A stretch of DNA of 64,000 nucleotides from DAIOEK01 sp964648485 (GTDB lineage: Bacteria > Chloroflexota > Anaerolineae > Anaerolineales > Anaerolineaceae). Positions 43,501 through 52,637 of this stretch are shown here, one piece after another. The notes below the pieces were generated by a model that was given only the letters and a program-made list of their open reading frames with translations, had not been told where the DNA came from and made no database searches. A program made the position numbers and the translations under genes. Each line of letters opens with the position of its first letter. Position 1 is the first letter of the stretch. Location: contig CAZYOF010000003.1 of assembly GCA_964648485.1 (NCBI GenBank), positions 1 to 64,000 of the forward strand, given 5' to 3'.

Positions 43501-44040
43501 TCATTTTTCTGCAAAAAAATCGCTGACCAGAACCCCATATACCAATTCGTCAAACCACTCCCCATTTAATAGTATTCTTTCCCGCAGCCTGCCTTCTAAC
43601 CTCATCCCGATCCTTTCCATTACGTGGATGGAAGCTAAATTATTTACATGGCAATAGGCTGAAACACGATGAGCGTGGAGCTCTGTAAATGCATATGCCA
43701 GAGCAGCGTGCGCTGCTTCAGTCGCGTACCCCTTTCCCCAGAAGTCAGGATGCAGGGACCAGCCAATCATCCATTCTTCATCACCGGCTGTGTTGACCTT
43801 CAACGTGATCCTTCCCCGCAGACGTTTGTCTGGAGGTATGGTTATTGCCAGTTTGAAGATTTGTCTGGGAAGCTCGGATGCCCATTCCAGTGCGCCTTCG
43901 AGACGGTAGCGGATGTCTTCTGGCGTGAGGGTTCCAGGCTCGAAACGATTTACGAGCGGGTTCATATCCATTTCCAGAAGCGCATCCAGATCATCCTGGT
44001 GAAACTCCCGGAGTAATAACCGTTTTGTAATAAGTTCCAT
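43501..44040 (-). CDS. GNAT family N-acetyltransferase (RimJ/RimL type)
   Basis: A 179-residue enzyme starting ELITKRLLLREFHQDDLDAL, the usual RimJ/RimL opening. The acetyl-CoA loop is GWSLHPDFWGKGYATEAAHAALAYAF, followed by RVSAYCHVNNLASIHVMERIGMRLEGRLRE. It likely acetylates an alpha-amino group of a protein or a small amine. It converges on dnaK and diverges from the C39-TPR gene. Confidence 0.9.
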   Translation of the reverse strand: MELITKRLLLREFHQDDLDALLEMDMNPLVNRFEPGTLTPEDIRYRLEGALEWASELPRQIFKLAITIPPDKRLRGRITLKVNTAGDEEWMIGWSLHPDFWGKGYATEAAHAALAYAFTELHAHRVSAYCHVNNLASIHVMERIGMRLEGRLRERILLNGEWFDELVYGVLVSDFFAEK

Positions 44041-44096
44041 GGACCAAAGTATAACAGAAGCGGATTCTACCAGTACATCGTGTTTAATCTACTCAA

Positions 44097-44123
44097 TTGT
44101 CTTTAATCTGGGAAGTGTATAAT
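44097..44123 (+). promoter_or_regulatory. Promoter directly abutting the C39-TPR start codon
   Basis: TTGTCT at 44097-44102 and TATAAT at 44118-44123, spacing 15 bp. The ATG is six bases after the -10 box, so transcription should begin at or next to the start codon (leaderless mRNA). Confidence 0.55.
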
Positions 44124-44129
44124 AGCCGA

Positions 44130-45422
44130 ATGAAAAAGAACAGCTTGAAATTCTTTGCTGGCGTACTGGGAATGCTGATTCTCCTATCCGCAGTTGTTTT
44201 TATTATTCCATCACTCCGGGAACGCGCCTTGATAAAATTTGATGAAGTGCGCGCCCAGGTTAAATATGCGATCCATCCACCCGAGAAGGTGATATTCGAA
44301 CCTCAGGAGCAGCAGATCGCTGCTGTAGTCCGCCAAACCATGACCGCTCTGGCACCCACTGCGACTGCCACCCTCCTTCCCTCTACACCTGAACCGAGTC
44401 CGACACCCACCATCACTCCCACGCCGCTACCGGGTCTGGTGCAGCTGGATGGAATCACATTCCAATCACAGCGGGGGATGTGGAATTATTGCGCTCCAGC
44501 AAATTTATCGATGGCTTTATCCTACTGGGGTTATGAAGATTACATCCTTAATATCGGCCGTTGGTTGAAACCGTACAGCAAAGATAAAAATGTCATGCCT
44601 TACGAGATGAAGGCTTTTACTGAAGAAGTTGCCGGGTTGAAAGCGATGATTCGAGTGGGGGGAGATCTGCAAACCATCAAGAACTTCATCGCTAACGGTT
44701 TCCCGGTGCTGGTGGAAAAAAGTGAAGTGCTGCATGGTGAATATGGACCCGGATCCACTGGCTGGATGGGTCATTATATGGTTTTCAATGGATATGATGA
44801 TTCCCGGCGAATACTTATTGGTCAGGATTCCTTAAGCGGACCGGATGCAGAGTTCTCTTATGAAGATCTCGATCGTGATTGGCGGGGTTTCAACTATGTG
44901 TATCTGATTGTATATCCTGCAGAAAAAGAACAACAAGTTTTTGATTTGCTCGGTGATCAACTGGATGAAACGGCAAATTATGAATATGCTGGTTTGAAAG
45001 CGGCGAATGAGGTATTGGGATTAAGTGGCAGAGACCAGTTCTTTGCTTATTACAACCGTGGTACGAATTTGGTCGCCTTGCAGGATTACGCGACCGCAGC
45101 TCAGATGTATGATGAGGCGTTCGCGATTTATCCGACCATTCCTGAAGATGATCGACCTTACCGGGCATTATGGTACCAGACTGGACCGTATTATGCCTAT
45201 TATCATACCGACCGCTATTGGGATGTGATTACACTGGCAACAACCACGTTGGATGCGATGTCTGAGCCTATGCTGGAAGAAAGTTACTACTGGCGCGCGC
45301 GGGCGAATCTGGCATTGGGTGATACGGTGGGCGCTGAAAAAGATCTCCGCCTGGCATTGAAATACCATGAGGATTTTGCTCCGGCGGTCCAGATGCTGGC
45401 AGAGATGGGATTATCCGATTAA
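44130..45422 (+). CDS. Membrane-anchored C39-like peptidase with TPR region
   Basis: A 430-residue protein. An N-terminal transmembrane anchor (residues about 6-27) is followed by a Thr/Pro linker near 75-105 and a C39-like domain: Cys in QRGMWNYCAPANLSMALSYWG and His in GWMGHYMVFNGYDDSRRILIGQDS. The C-terminal 150 residues contain TPR-like helices (FAYYNRGTNLVALQDYATAAQMYDEAF). It is likely an extracytoplasmic cysteine peptidase or a related binding protein. The ATG at 44130 is preferred to an upstream in-frame start because the promoter overlaps the extension. It shares four stop-codon bases with the converging glycosyltransferase. Confidence 0.8.
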   Translation: MKKNSLKFFAGVLGMLILLSAVVFIIPSLRERALIKFDEVRAQVKYAIHPPEKVIFEPQEQQIAAVVRQTMTALAPTATATLLPSTPEPSPTPTITPTPLPGLVQLDGITFQSQRGMWNYCAPANLSMALSYWGYEDYILNIGRWLKPYSKDKNVMPYEMKAFTEEVAGLKAMIRVGGDLQTIKNFIANGFPVLVEKSEVLHGEYGPGSTGWMGHYMVFNGYDDSRRILIGQDSLSGPDAEFSYEDLDRDWRGFNYVYLIVYPAEKEQQVFDLLGDQLDETANYEYAGLKAANEVLGLSGRDQFFAYYNRGTNLVALQDYATAAQMYDEAFAIYPTIPEDDRPYRALWYQTGPYYAYYHTDRYWDVITLATTTLDAMSEPMLEESYYWRARANLALGDTVGAEKDLRLALKYHEDFAPAVQMLAEMGLSD

Positions 45423-46114
45423 TATTGGCGCTGTCTTGTATGGGGCTGCTTCGGTTGCAGAGATATCATGTACCACGCGCGGATAATCTGAAAATACATT
45501 TTCATCCGGTTAAATATTCCCTTCCAAGACCCGCGATGCACTTCACTGGGGGGATGACTCACACCGAAAAGGGGAATGTAGCGTGTCCGCCATTTCTGCT
45601 GATGGGCGGTGAGGGTCATTACGGTCTCGATTCCATATCCGGCAGATGCTTCATAATCCAATCTGGCAAAGAGATCACGGCGAATACAACGCTGACCCGA
45701 GAGCCAGGGAGTGATCCAATGAGAAAAATCGGATGCCCAGTTGCCATGTTTGAATTGCCCGACGGTCATATCCAGTTTTCCGCTGATTACCGGGTCACAG
45801 AGAAGATTGATGTGTTTTACTTCCAATCCACGTAAATCTGCATCGAGCATCAATATGTAAGGAGATGTTGCACGTTGAAGAGCAAGGTAAACGGATTGAC
45901 CCTTGCCGAGATTTTTTGAATTTGAAATTAAAGTGATTCTCGGGTCCGTGGATTGGAATTCCAAAACCACTTCTTCTGTTTGGTCAGTTGAGCCGTCATT
46001 AACAACCAGAATTTCCTGGATATACGGAATTTTTTTTAATAATGCAAGTACCCGAGATATACGGGCAGATTCATTGTAAGCAGGGAGAATGACTGAAATT
46101 TGTTTTGTGTTCAT
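45419..46114 (-). CDS. Glycosyltransferase family 2
   Basis: A 231-residue GT-A enzyme without membrane segment: SVILPAYNESARISRVLALL, VVNDGSTDQTEEVVLEF, NLGKGQSVYLALQ, and the metal-binding MLDADLRG, all typical of GT2 enzymes such as polyprenyl-phosphate or surface glycan glycosyltransferases. Donor and acceptor are unknown. No Shine-Dalgarno is evident; a TAGAAT lies nine bases before the ATG. It stands alone, with no other glycan genes beside it. Confidence 0.88.
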   Translation of the reverse strand: MNTKQISVILPAYNESARISRVLALLKKIPYIQEILVVNDGSTDQTEEVVLEFQSTDPRITLISNSKNLGKGQSVYLALQRATSPYILMLDADLRGLEVKHINLLCDPVISGKLDMTVGQFKHGNWASDFSHWITPWLSGQRCIRRDLFARLDYEASAGYGIETVMTLTAHQQKWRTRYIPLFGVSHPPSEVHRGSWKGIFNRMKMYFQIIRAWYMISLQPKQPHTRQRQY

Positions 46115-46218
46115 AAGCGCGATATTCTATCATGAATTCAACTCTCAAATCCTATCATATGGTTTCTGGTCATTGATTTCAATACCTGGTATGGTATTTG
46201 TAACAAAATCTATTGTTC

Positions 46219-46250
46219 TTGACAGTCATTTATTATGGTTTATACTGTCA
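46219..46250 (+). promoter_or_regulatory. Strong promoter overlapped by an inverted repeat
   Basis: TTGACA at 46219-46224 and TATACT at 46241-46246 with 16-bp spacing form a near-consensus promoter for the surface protein gene at 46299. TGACAGT (46220-46226) and ACTGTCA (46244-46250) form a dyad that covers both boxes, as an operator would. Confidence 0.65.
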
Positions 46251-46298
46251 TTAATCTCTTTATGAGATGTCGTATTCGTTTAACAAAGGGCTGGTGAG

Positions 46299-47645
46299 AT
46301 GAAAGCATCCATTTGGAATATCCTTACGATCCTGCTGTCCGTCGGTGTGGTCATCATGGCGGTAATATTTGGTGTGATTTTTCTCATGCCAAACCAGGTA
46401 TTGCCTGTTGCGATGCGCCCTGTCAGCCTACCGCCAACCCTGGCGCTTCCCACAGCTACTGAAACGCCACTGGTTTACTTTCCACCCACCTGGACAAAAA
46501 CTCCGCTACCCACAACAGCAGCACCTACGGCAACCAAGACCTATACTTTGACTGTTGCTGCTTTCCCCACTGAGACTCCATCTCTGGTGTTATCACAAAC
46601 AGAGACTGCTACCAGTACTGCAACGCCTACCGCAACAAAAACCAGCACGAAATCAGGGGTCATCATTATTGTGAATGGAACAGCACGAACGGCAACAAAA
46701 ACTCCCACCCGTACCAAAACACCGACTGTAAAACCGACCCTCACACCTGGTGGTCCACCTCTTTTTGCCGCGGTCGACGACTACGCTGATGTTGGTATAG
46801 CTCCGTCTTCGGTGATTATCAATGTTATTGCAAATGATATTCATTTTGATGGTTTGCCAATCCGGATCGCAACATTCTTGACATATCCGAAACATGGCAC
46901 GATAGAGAAGGTATCCAATACCGATGTGAAATACCGCCCGGATGCTGGTTTTACAGGATTGGACACATTCGTATATAAAATGACGGACGAACCGGGTACA
47001 GTAGATTCAGCCACGGTTTATGTGATGGTGGGCACTGGTTTAAGCTGGCCATCTGATTTAACCCTTTCAGACGATACAATTGCTGAAAACACTCCTGCCG
47101 GGGCAACAATTGGGAATTTCAGCACAACTGATCCAGATTCGCCATTCACATATAAACTGGTTGCGGGAACAGGTGATACAAATAACAATGTGTTCACTTT
47201 ATCAACTGATGGCGTTCTAAAGTCGAAGGCGCTTTATAACTTTGAAACAACTCCAATTTTATCCATCAGGGTACGATCCACTGATTCTACAGGGATGTTT
47301 ATTGAAAAGCGATTCCTGATTTACGTTACCAATGTCAATGAGGCGCCAACCATCACCACTATGACTCTGCCGACCGCGATCATCGGAAATGAGTACAGCG
47401 GTTTGGTTAGGGCATCTGACCCTGATGCTGGAGATATGCTGGAATTTAGCTGCCTGACAGGACCAGCCTGGCTGATGTGTAATACAGATGGAACCTTGAC
47501 TGGAACAGTAGCCGGAAGCGCCGGTACAGTCAGCTTTACCATCCAGGTACAAGATGCATTAGGTTTAACTGATTTCAAACCTGGTTCCATTACAGTTATA
47601 CAGCCCACTCCCACCCGAACTCCATCACCTACACCAACTACTTAA
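46299..47645 (+). CDS. Anchored surface protein with cadherin-like domains
   Basis: A 448-residue protein. An N-terminal membrane segment (about 8-30) is followed by a low-complexity Thr/Pro/Lys region to about residue 150. Then comes a VDDYADVGIAPSSVIINVIANDI domain with TFVYKMTD (Ig-like/cadherin-like VCBS type), a cadherin-like repeat (LSDDTIAENTPAGATIGNFSTTDPD) and a putative Ig domain (NEYSGLVRASDPDAGDMLEFS). It ends in another Thr/Pro run. It is probably an adhesive or structural surface protein. The strong promoter upstream suggests high expression. Confidence 0.8.
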   Translation: MKASIWNILTILLSVGVVIMAVIFGVIFLMPNQVLPVAMRPVSLPPTLALPTATETPLVYFPPTWTKTPLPTTAAPTATKTYTLTVAAFPTETPSLVLSQTETATSTATPTATKTSTKSGVIIIVNGTARTATKTPTRTKTPTVKPTLTPGGPPLFAAVDDYADVGIAPSSVIINVIANDIHFDGLPIRIATFLTYPKHGTIEKVSNTDVKYRPDAGFTGLDTFVYKMTDEPGTVDSATVYVMVGTGLSWPSDLTLSDDTIAENTPAGATIGNFSTTDPDSPFTYKLVAGTGDTNNNVFTLSTDGVLKSKALYNFETTPILSIRVRSTDSTGMFIEKRFLIYVTNVNEAPTITTMTLPTAIIGNEYSGLVRASDPDAGDMLEFSCLTGPAWLMCNTDGTLTGTVAGSAGTVSFTIQVQDALGLTDFKPGSITVIQPTPTRTPSPTPTT

Positions 47646-47657
47646 GAATTTTCAATT

Positions 47658-47978
47658 ATGACTGAAGAAATATCACGAGAAACATTTGATCATCTGGTCC
47701 ACCTCGCTGCCCTGGAGTTAAATTCTCAGGAAGCAGAGTATTTACATAAGCAATTGAATTTGCAATTAAAGTCGATCAACGAACTGCAGTCCATTCCGGT
47801 GGGCGAAGATGTCCCTCCCGCCCGGCATGGAGTTCCTTTTCCACCCGAAATATCCGCTCCTCCACGCAAGGATGAGTGGCTTCCCTATCCGGACCCCGAC
47901 CAAATATTAAAGCAAGCTCCCCAAACGGAGGATCGCTATTTCGTTGTGCCGGAGATTCCGCACACCCGTTTGGAATAA
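47658..47978 (+). CDS. gatC: Asp/Glu-tRNA amidotransferase subunit C
   Basis: A 106-residue GatC: ISRETFDHLVHLAALELNSQEAEYLHKQLN, then PARHGVPFPPEISAPPRKD, the belt that wraps GatA and GatB. It starts 12 bases after the surface protein gene and is followed by a hairpin before gatA. No clear ribosome binding site is seen. Confidence 0.92.
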   Translation: MTEEISRETFDHLVHLAALELNSQEAEYLHKQLNLQLKSINELQSIPVGEDVPPARHGVPFPPEISAPPRKDEWLPYPDPDQILKQAPQTEDRYFVVPEIPHTRLE

Positions 47979-47999
47979 GTATGATGAATTAATGTCAAG

Positions 48000-48034
48000 A
48001 GGGTGAGCTGGAAATGTGTTCTGCTCACCCTTTC
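48000..48034 (+). terminator. Hairpin between gatC and gatA
   Basis: AGGGTGAGC (48000-48008) pairs exactly with GCTCACCCT (48023-48031), loop 14 nt, followed by TTCATTCTG. It may reduce read-through from the surface protein/gatC transcript into gatA. Confidence 0.55.
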
Positions 48035-48057
48035 ATTCTGTAATATGGTGAATTGAT

Positions 48058-49644
48058 ATGGAATTATGTGATCTTTCTGCGCTGGAAGTAACCCGACTGG
48101 TGAAGTCCCGTAAAGCATCTGCAGTAGAGGTGCTCGAAAGTTGCCTGGAGAGGATGGGTGCGGTAGATGGGCGACCCGGGTCCATTGAACCCGGAGAAAT
48201 TACATCGACTGATAAACAACAAGTCCATGCATTTATTTATTCAAATTCAGAGATGGCACTGGCGCAGGCGCAGGCTGTGGATGAGCGAATCCATCAGGGA
48301 GAAGATCCCGGATTACTGGCAGGCGTTCCATATACGGTGAAAGATATCTTTTGTGTGAAAGATACTCCATCCACGGCAGCCTCAAAAATACTGGCAAACT
48401 TCATCGCTCCCTATACCGCCACACCTGTTCAACGAATGAATGATGCAGGGGCAGTAGTGCTGGGTAAGGTCAACCTGGATGAGTTTACATTTGGGTCTTC
48501 TACCGAGTCCTCCGCTTTTCAACCTTCTACCCGCAATCCATGGGATACTTCCACAGTTCCGGGTGGATCTTCAGGTGGAAGCACCGCTGCGGTTGCGGCT
48601 GGTGAAGGTGCCTTATCGCTGGGTACCGATACAGCCGGGTCCATTCGCCAACCGGCTGCTTTTTGTGGCGTGGTTGGATTCAAACCCACTTATGGCAGAG
48701 TATCCCGTTACGGATTAATTGCATTTGCATCCTCGCTCGACTGCCCGGGTCCGGTTGCCCGTGATATAACTGATACTGCCCTGATGCTTCAGGTAATCTC
48801 AGGCCGAGATCCACGTGACAGCACCAGCGTGACTCTGCCTGTTCCAGATTATCTTGCTGATATGGAAAAAGGTGTCAAAGGTTTGCGCATTGGGTTATCT
48901 CCCGATTATTTCCAGATCACTTATCCGGATCTAGACACAGGCGAATTGGTCGTTCAACAGTTACCGGACGAGATTTACGCACCGGTCTTAAAAGCGGCGA
49001 AACTGCTGAAAGAAATGGGAGCAGAAATAATTGAAGACGTACCCATGCCGCATACACGGTATGGTATCCCGGCTTACTTCGTTATTTCGCGTGTAGAGGC
49101 AGCATCAAATCTGCATCGATTTGATGGAGTGAAATATGGCTACAGAACGAAATCTCAGGCTGAGGAGTTAAGCACGCTCTACCAGAAGAGCCGGGCAGAA
49201 GGGTTCGGTCGTCAACCCAAGTTACGTATCCTGATGGGTATGTATGTCAGCGCAGCACAATACGCCGAACAATATTACAACCGAGCATTAAAAATCCGTT
49301 CTTTGATCCGCAAAGACTTTGATGATATCTTTGAAAAAAAGGGTAAGTATCACCTCGATGCCTTAATTACACCCACCACACCCACCCCGGCTTTCAAAAT
49401 GGATGCGGTTTATGGAGACTCGGTTCTGATGCAGTATTCTGATCAATTGACCGTTGCAGCTAACCATGCCGGTGTACCGGGTGTATCCATACCGGCAGGC
49501 TTATCTGGTGACGGTTTGCCGTTGGGAATCCAGCTAATAGGGGCTGACTATCAAGAGAGCACTCTGTTGCGTATTGGCAGGGCTTATGAACATGCTACGC
49601 AGGATGAAGCATGGAGAAAGGAAAAACCACAGGTTTTACGATGA
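48058..49644 (+). CDS. gatA: Asp/Glu-tRNA amidotransferase subunit A
   Basis: A 528-residue amidase-signature enzyme: catalytic Lys in YTVKDIF near residue 95, and the Ser-cis-Ser pair in PGGSSGGSTAAVAAGEG near 166-182, followed by LGTDTAGSIRQPAAFCG. It releases ammonia from glutamine for GatB. A stretch near residues 275-300 (SPDYFQITYPDLDTGELVVQQLPDE) appears longer than in the typical enzyme of about 485 residues. The stop overlaps the next gene by four bases. Confidence 0.95.
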   Translation: MELCDLSALEVTRLVKSRKASAVEVLESCLERMGAVDGRPGSIEPGEITSTDKQQVHAFIYSNSEMALAQAQAVDERIHQGEDPGLLAGVPYTVKDIFCVKDTPSTAASKILANFIAPYTATPVQRMNDAGAVVLGKVNLDEFTFGSSTESSAFQPSTRNPWDTSTVPGGSSGGSTAAVAAGEGALSLGTDTAGSIRQPAAFCGVVGFKPTYGRVSRYGLIAFASSLDCPGPVARDITDTALMLQVISGRDPRDSTSVTLPVPDYLADMEKGVKGLRIGLSPDYFQITYPDLDTGELVVQQLPDEIYAPVLKAAKLLKEMGAEIIEDVPMPHTRYGIPAYFVISRVEAASNLHRFDGVKYGYRTKSQAEELSTLYQKSRAEGFGRQPKLRILMGMYVSAAQYAEQYYNRALKIRSLIRKDFDDIFEKKGKYHLDALITPTTPTPAFKMDAVYGDSVLMQYSDQLTVAANHAGVPGVSIPAGLSGDGLPLGIQLIGADYQESTLLRIGRAYEHATQDEAWRKEKPQVLR

Positions 49645-50567
49645 GCGATCAGACTCATAAGGAATATGCTTCCTATGGGAGGAGTATTCACCGAACTGAT
49701 CAAATTCTATCTGCATTATCCCATGCGGGAATTCTTCTCTGGGGTTATGGAGGCTTGTTCCCTGCAATGTTCTGGTCGATCAGGCGGGATGAATCCACTT
49801 ATACTGCGTTTCAGTCCCTTCAGGCGCTGGCTTATCAGGTGATCAGCGTCATTGGATATACGTTAATTACCCTGGTTTTGTTAATTATTCTGATACCACT
49901 CAGCACACCTCTCCTTCGGGCTGTGATGGATGGATCTGTGCCTGGACCTGGTGATTTCTCGCTGTGGTTAATCTTTATCGGTTTTTGGCTTATTCTGGCA
50001 TTGGCATTGACCCTCCTCGGGCTGGCTGGTAGTGTTGCCTGCCTTTTGGGTAAAAACTTTCGATACCCCTGGCTTGGCGCATGGATTGAACGCCAGCTAA
50101 ATCAACCTGCATTTTCTGTCGAAGGAATACCATACAGAGATACCCAGGAGAAAATTATGGCAGCACTCTGCCACCTGAATGTAGTACTGGTTCTAACCGG
50201 CATTCTGGTGCCACTCATTGTCTGGGTGATGGAGCGGGGAAAGAGTCGGCGTCTCACAAAAGAAGCATCAGGTTCATTGATCTGGCAGGCAGCACAGGGG
50301 ATCATTGCGCTTGGCATCAGTGTAATGAGTGGCGTTGTATCGGTTTTCTTACCCTGGCTTCTTTACCTGTTGCTCGAACAACCGGGACAGGGAATAACCG
50401 GCGGTGAACCACTTTTTCTGATGGGTGGCGGACTTCTGTTTTTGTTTATGCTATTAGTTGGGTTAATCGTACTGGCATTTTTTCAGGTCTATGGTTTAAT
50501 CGCCACAGCAAAGGTGTTGCAAGGGAAAGATTTTCGGTATCCACTTATACATAAGTGGGTTAAGTAA
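49641..50567 (+). CDS. Membrane protein with two DUF4870-like units
   Basis: A 308-residue membrane protein with about eight hydrophobic segments. Two halves look alike: ILSALSHAGILLWGYGGLFPAMFWSIRRDES and IMAALCHLNVVLVLTGILVPLIVWVMERGKS, each followed by a short alpha segment containing AFQSLQALAYQVI or SLIWQAAQGIIAL and a later VACLLGKNFRYPWLG or VLQGKDFRYPLI. This is the DUF4870 pattern in tandem. The function is unknown. It overlaps gatA by ATGA and precedes gatB by 51 bases, so it is an insertion in the gat operon. Confidence 0.8.
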   Translation: MSDQTHKEYASYGRSIHRTDQILSALSHAGILLWGYGGLFPAMFWSIRRDESTYTAFQSLQALAYQVISVIGYTLITLVLLIILIPLSTPLLRAVMDGSVPGPGDFSLWLIFIGFWLILALALTLLGLAGSVACLLGKNFRYPWLGAWIERQLNQPAFSVEGIPYRDTQEKIMAALCHLNVVLVLTGILVPLIVWVMERGKSRRLTKEASGSLIWQAAQGIIALGISVMSGVVSVFLPWLLYLLLEQPGQGITGGEPLFLMGGGLLFLFMLLVGLIVLAFFQVYGLIATAKVLQGKDFRYPLIHKWVK

Positions 50568-50618
50568 TCAAATATTTTGAATTATTATTTGGAAATTTGT
50601 ATGTATTTGGAGTAACTT

Positions 50619-52052
50619 ATGCCAGAATATGAGACTGTGATCGGGCTGGAAACACATATCCAGCTTAATACCACCACCAAGATATTTTGTTCCTGCAAGG
50701 CAGATAGCTGGAATGAACCAGCGAATACCAATATCTGCCCGGTTTGCTGCGGCTTGCCGGGTGTACTTCCGGTGTTGAATGAAGCCGTGGTGGAAAAAGC
50801 CGTGATCCTGGCGAAGGCGATGCAGGCTGATATTCCACTGGTCTCATTTTTTGATCGCAAGAATTACTTTTACCCCGATCTTCCCAAGGGATACCAGATT
50901 TCACAATTTGACCAGTCGCTGGCAAAAGGTGGTTACATCGATGTGCCGTTGCAAGACGGTAGTACACGACGGGTGCGTATTCACAAGTTACACATTGAAG
51001 AGGATGCCGGGAAAACGAAAAACCAGGGTGCAGAACGCTGGGTGGATTTTAACCGGTGCGGGGTGCCTTTGATTGAGATGGTTACCGAACCCGATCTGCG
51101 CGGACCAGATGAAGCTGCGCAGTATCTCATTCGGTTACGGCAGTTGCTACGCTGGCTGGGTATCTCTGAAGCAGATATGGAAAAAGCGCACCTGCGTTGT
51201 GACGCAAATGTATCGATCCGTTTGAAAGGCGAAACGATCCTCAACCCGAAAACAGAGATCAAGAATGTAAATTCCATTGATGCTGTGAAAGATGCCATAG
51301 AGAAAGAAGTAGAACGTCAGATCCGCGAAGTGGAAGCAGGACATCGCATTGAAGCCTGGACTCTGGAATGGGATGAGGATGCCGGTACTCTCAAGAAGAT
51401 GCGTTCCAAAGAAACAGAAGCTGATTACCGGTATTTCCGTGAGCCGGATCTTTTACCACTGCACATGGATGATGCCTGGCGGGAAAGTATTCTGGCAGAT
51501 TTCCCTGAGCTGCCACTACAAAGACGTACCAGGTTTGTTTCCCAGTATAGCCTGCCTGAGTATGATTCTGATTTGTTAACCTCAGAAAGAGCACTTTCAG
51601 ATTATTTCGAAGCCACAGTGAAGGCATATTCAGGAGACCCCAAGCGGGTATCCAACTGGCTGATGAATGATGTATTACGAATGATCAATGACGCAGGCAT
51701 ATCAGCGGCGGAATTAAAGCTTACACCTGCTTATCTAGCAAAAATTATTGAACTGGTTGATACAGGTACAGTTAATACCAATACCGGGAAGGCGCTCCTA
51801 GAGAAAGTCCAAGCTACCGGAAAGGACCCCGCCCAAATTGTGGCTGATGAAGGACTGGCAAAAGTCAGTGACGATCAGGCGATTCGCCGGGTTTGCCAGG
51901 AAATCATTGATGCCAGTCCCCAGGAAACCGCCTCATTCAAAGCAGGAAAGGTTACCCTGATTGGTTGGTTTGTGGGTCAAGTGATGAAGAAGATGCAGGG
52001 TAAGGCAGATGCCGCCCTGGCGAGAAAGATTTTTGAAGAATTATTGAGTTAA
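50619..52052 (+). CDS. gatB: Asp/Glu-tRNA amidotransferase subunit B
   Basis: A 477-residue GatB: YETVIGLETHIQL at the start, CPVCCGLPGVLPVLN, FDRKNYFYPDLPKGYQISQFD, and the C-terminal tRNA-binding YqeY-like tail (VNTNTGKALLEKVQATGKDPAQIV). It phosphorylates and transamidates Glu- or Asp-tRNA using ammonia from GatA. With a GlnRS also present, its main task may be Asn-tRNA synthesis. It converges closely with the HIT gene. Confidence 0.95.
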   Translation: MPEYETVIGLETHIQLNTTTKIFCSCKADSWNEPANTNICPVCCGLPGVLPVLNEAVVEKAVILAKAMQADIPLVSFFDRKNYFYPDLPKGYQISQFDQSLAKGGYIDVPLQDGSTRRVRIHKLHIEEDAGKTKNQGAERWVDFNRCGVPLIEMVTEPDLRGPDEAAQYLIRLRQLLRWLGISEADMEKAHLRCDANVSIRLKGETILNPKTEIKNVNSIDAVKDAIEKEVERQIREVEAGHRIEAWTLEWDEDAGTLKKMRSKETEADYRYFREPDLLPLHMDDAWRESILADFPELPLQRRTRFVSQYSLPEYDSDLLTSERALSDYFEATVKAYSGDPKRVSNWLMNDVLRMINDAGISAAELKLTPAYLAKIIELVDTGTVNTNTGKALLEKVQATGKDPAQIVADEGLAKVSDDQAIRRVCQEIIDASPQETASFKAGKVTLIGWFVGQVMKKMQGKADAALARKIFEELLS

Positions 52053-52066
52053 TTTATTTAGTGAGA

Positions 52067-52540
52067 TTATTTCCACGCATCATGGATGCGCTGCCACGAT
52101 TCATCCACAGTCTCAGGTAGAATTCGTGTACCGGAAACAGAAGTCATAAAATTGGTATCGCCCATCCAGCGCGGTAGAATATGCAGATGGATATGATCTG
52201 CCACACCCGCTCCGGCGGCTTCTCCGATATTTCCCCCCAGGTTGAATCCGTCTGGATGATATACCGACTGTAGTACGACCAGTGCTGCATTAAGAAGTTC
52301 CATCATCTCACAACGGGTATCTGCATCCAGCTCATCCAGTGATGATGCATGCTGGTAAGGGACTACCATCAGGTGCCCATTGGTGTAAGGATACCTGTTC
52401 AGGATGATATAGGAATACTTGCCCCGGGTAATAATGAGCGCTTCCTGATCACTGGCTTCCAGTGCATGACAAAAGATACAGCCGCTTTTCTTGCTGTTCT
52501 GTACGTATTCTCGCCGCCAGGGTGTGTAGATATGATCCAT
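52067..52540 (-). CDS. HIT family hydrolase/phosphorylase
   Basis: A 157-residue HIT protein. An N-terminal CIFC pattern (residues about 21-24) may bind zinc; the catalytic triad is HIHLHILPRW near 120-130. GHLMVVPYQHASSLDEL is the second family block. It resembles AP4A phosphorylase-like HIT proteins of Actinobacteria and Chloroflexota that cleave dinucleoside polyphosphates. The ATG at 52540 is placed where the conserved sequence begins. It diverges from xseA. Confidence 0.9.
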   Translation of the reverse strand: MDHIYTPWRREYVQNSKKSGCIFCHALEASDQEALIITRGKYSYIILNRYPYTNGHLMVVPYQHASSLDELDADTRCEMMELLNAALVVLQSVYHPDGFNLGGNIGEAAGAGVADHIHLHILPRWMGDTNFMTSVSGTRILPETVDESWQRIHDAWK

Positions 52541-52637
52541 TCTTAGTTCATTATAGATGCAGTTTTTTATTTCGCAAACGTAACCGGCAAGTGAAGTTTT
52601 TAACTCTGTTTCATTGACAGAGGTACAGGGGACGGGT

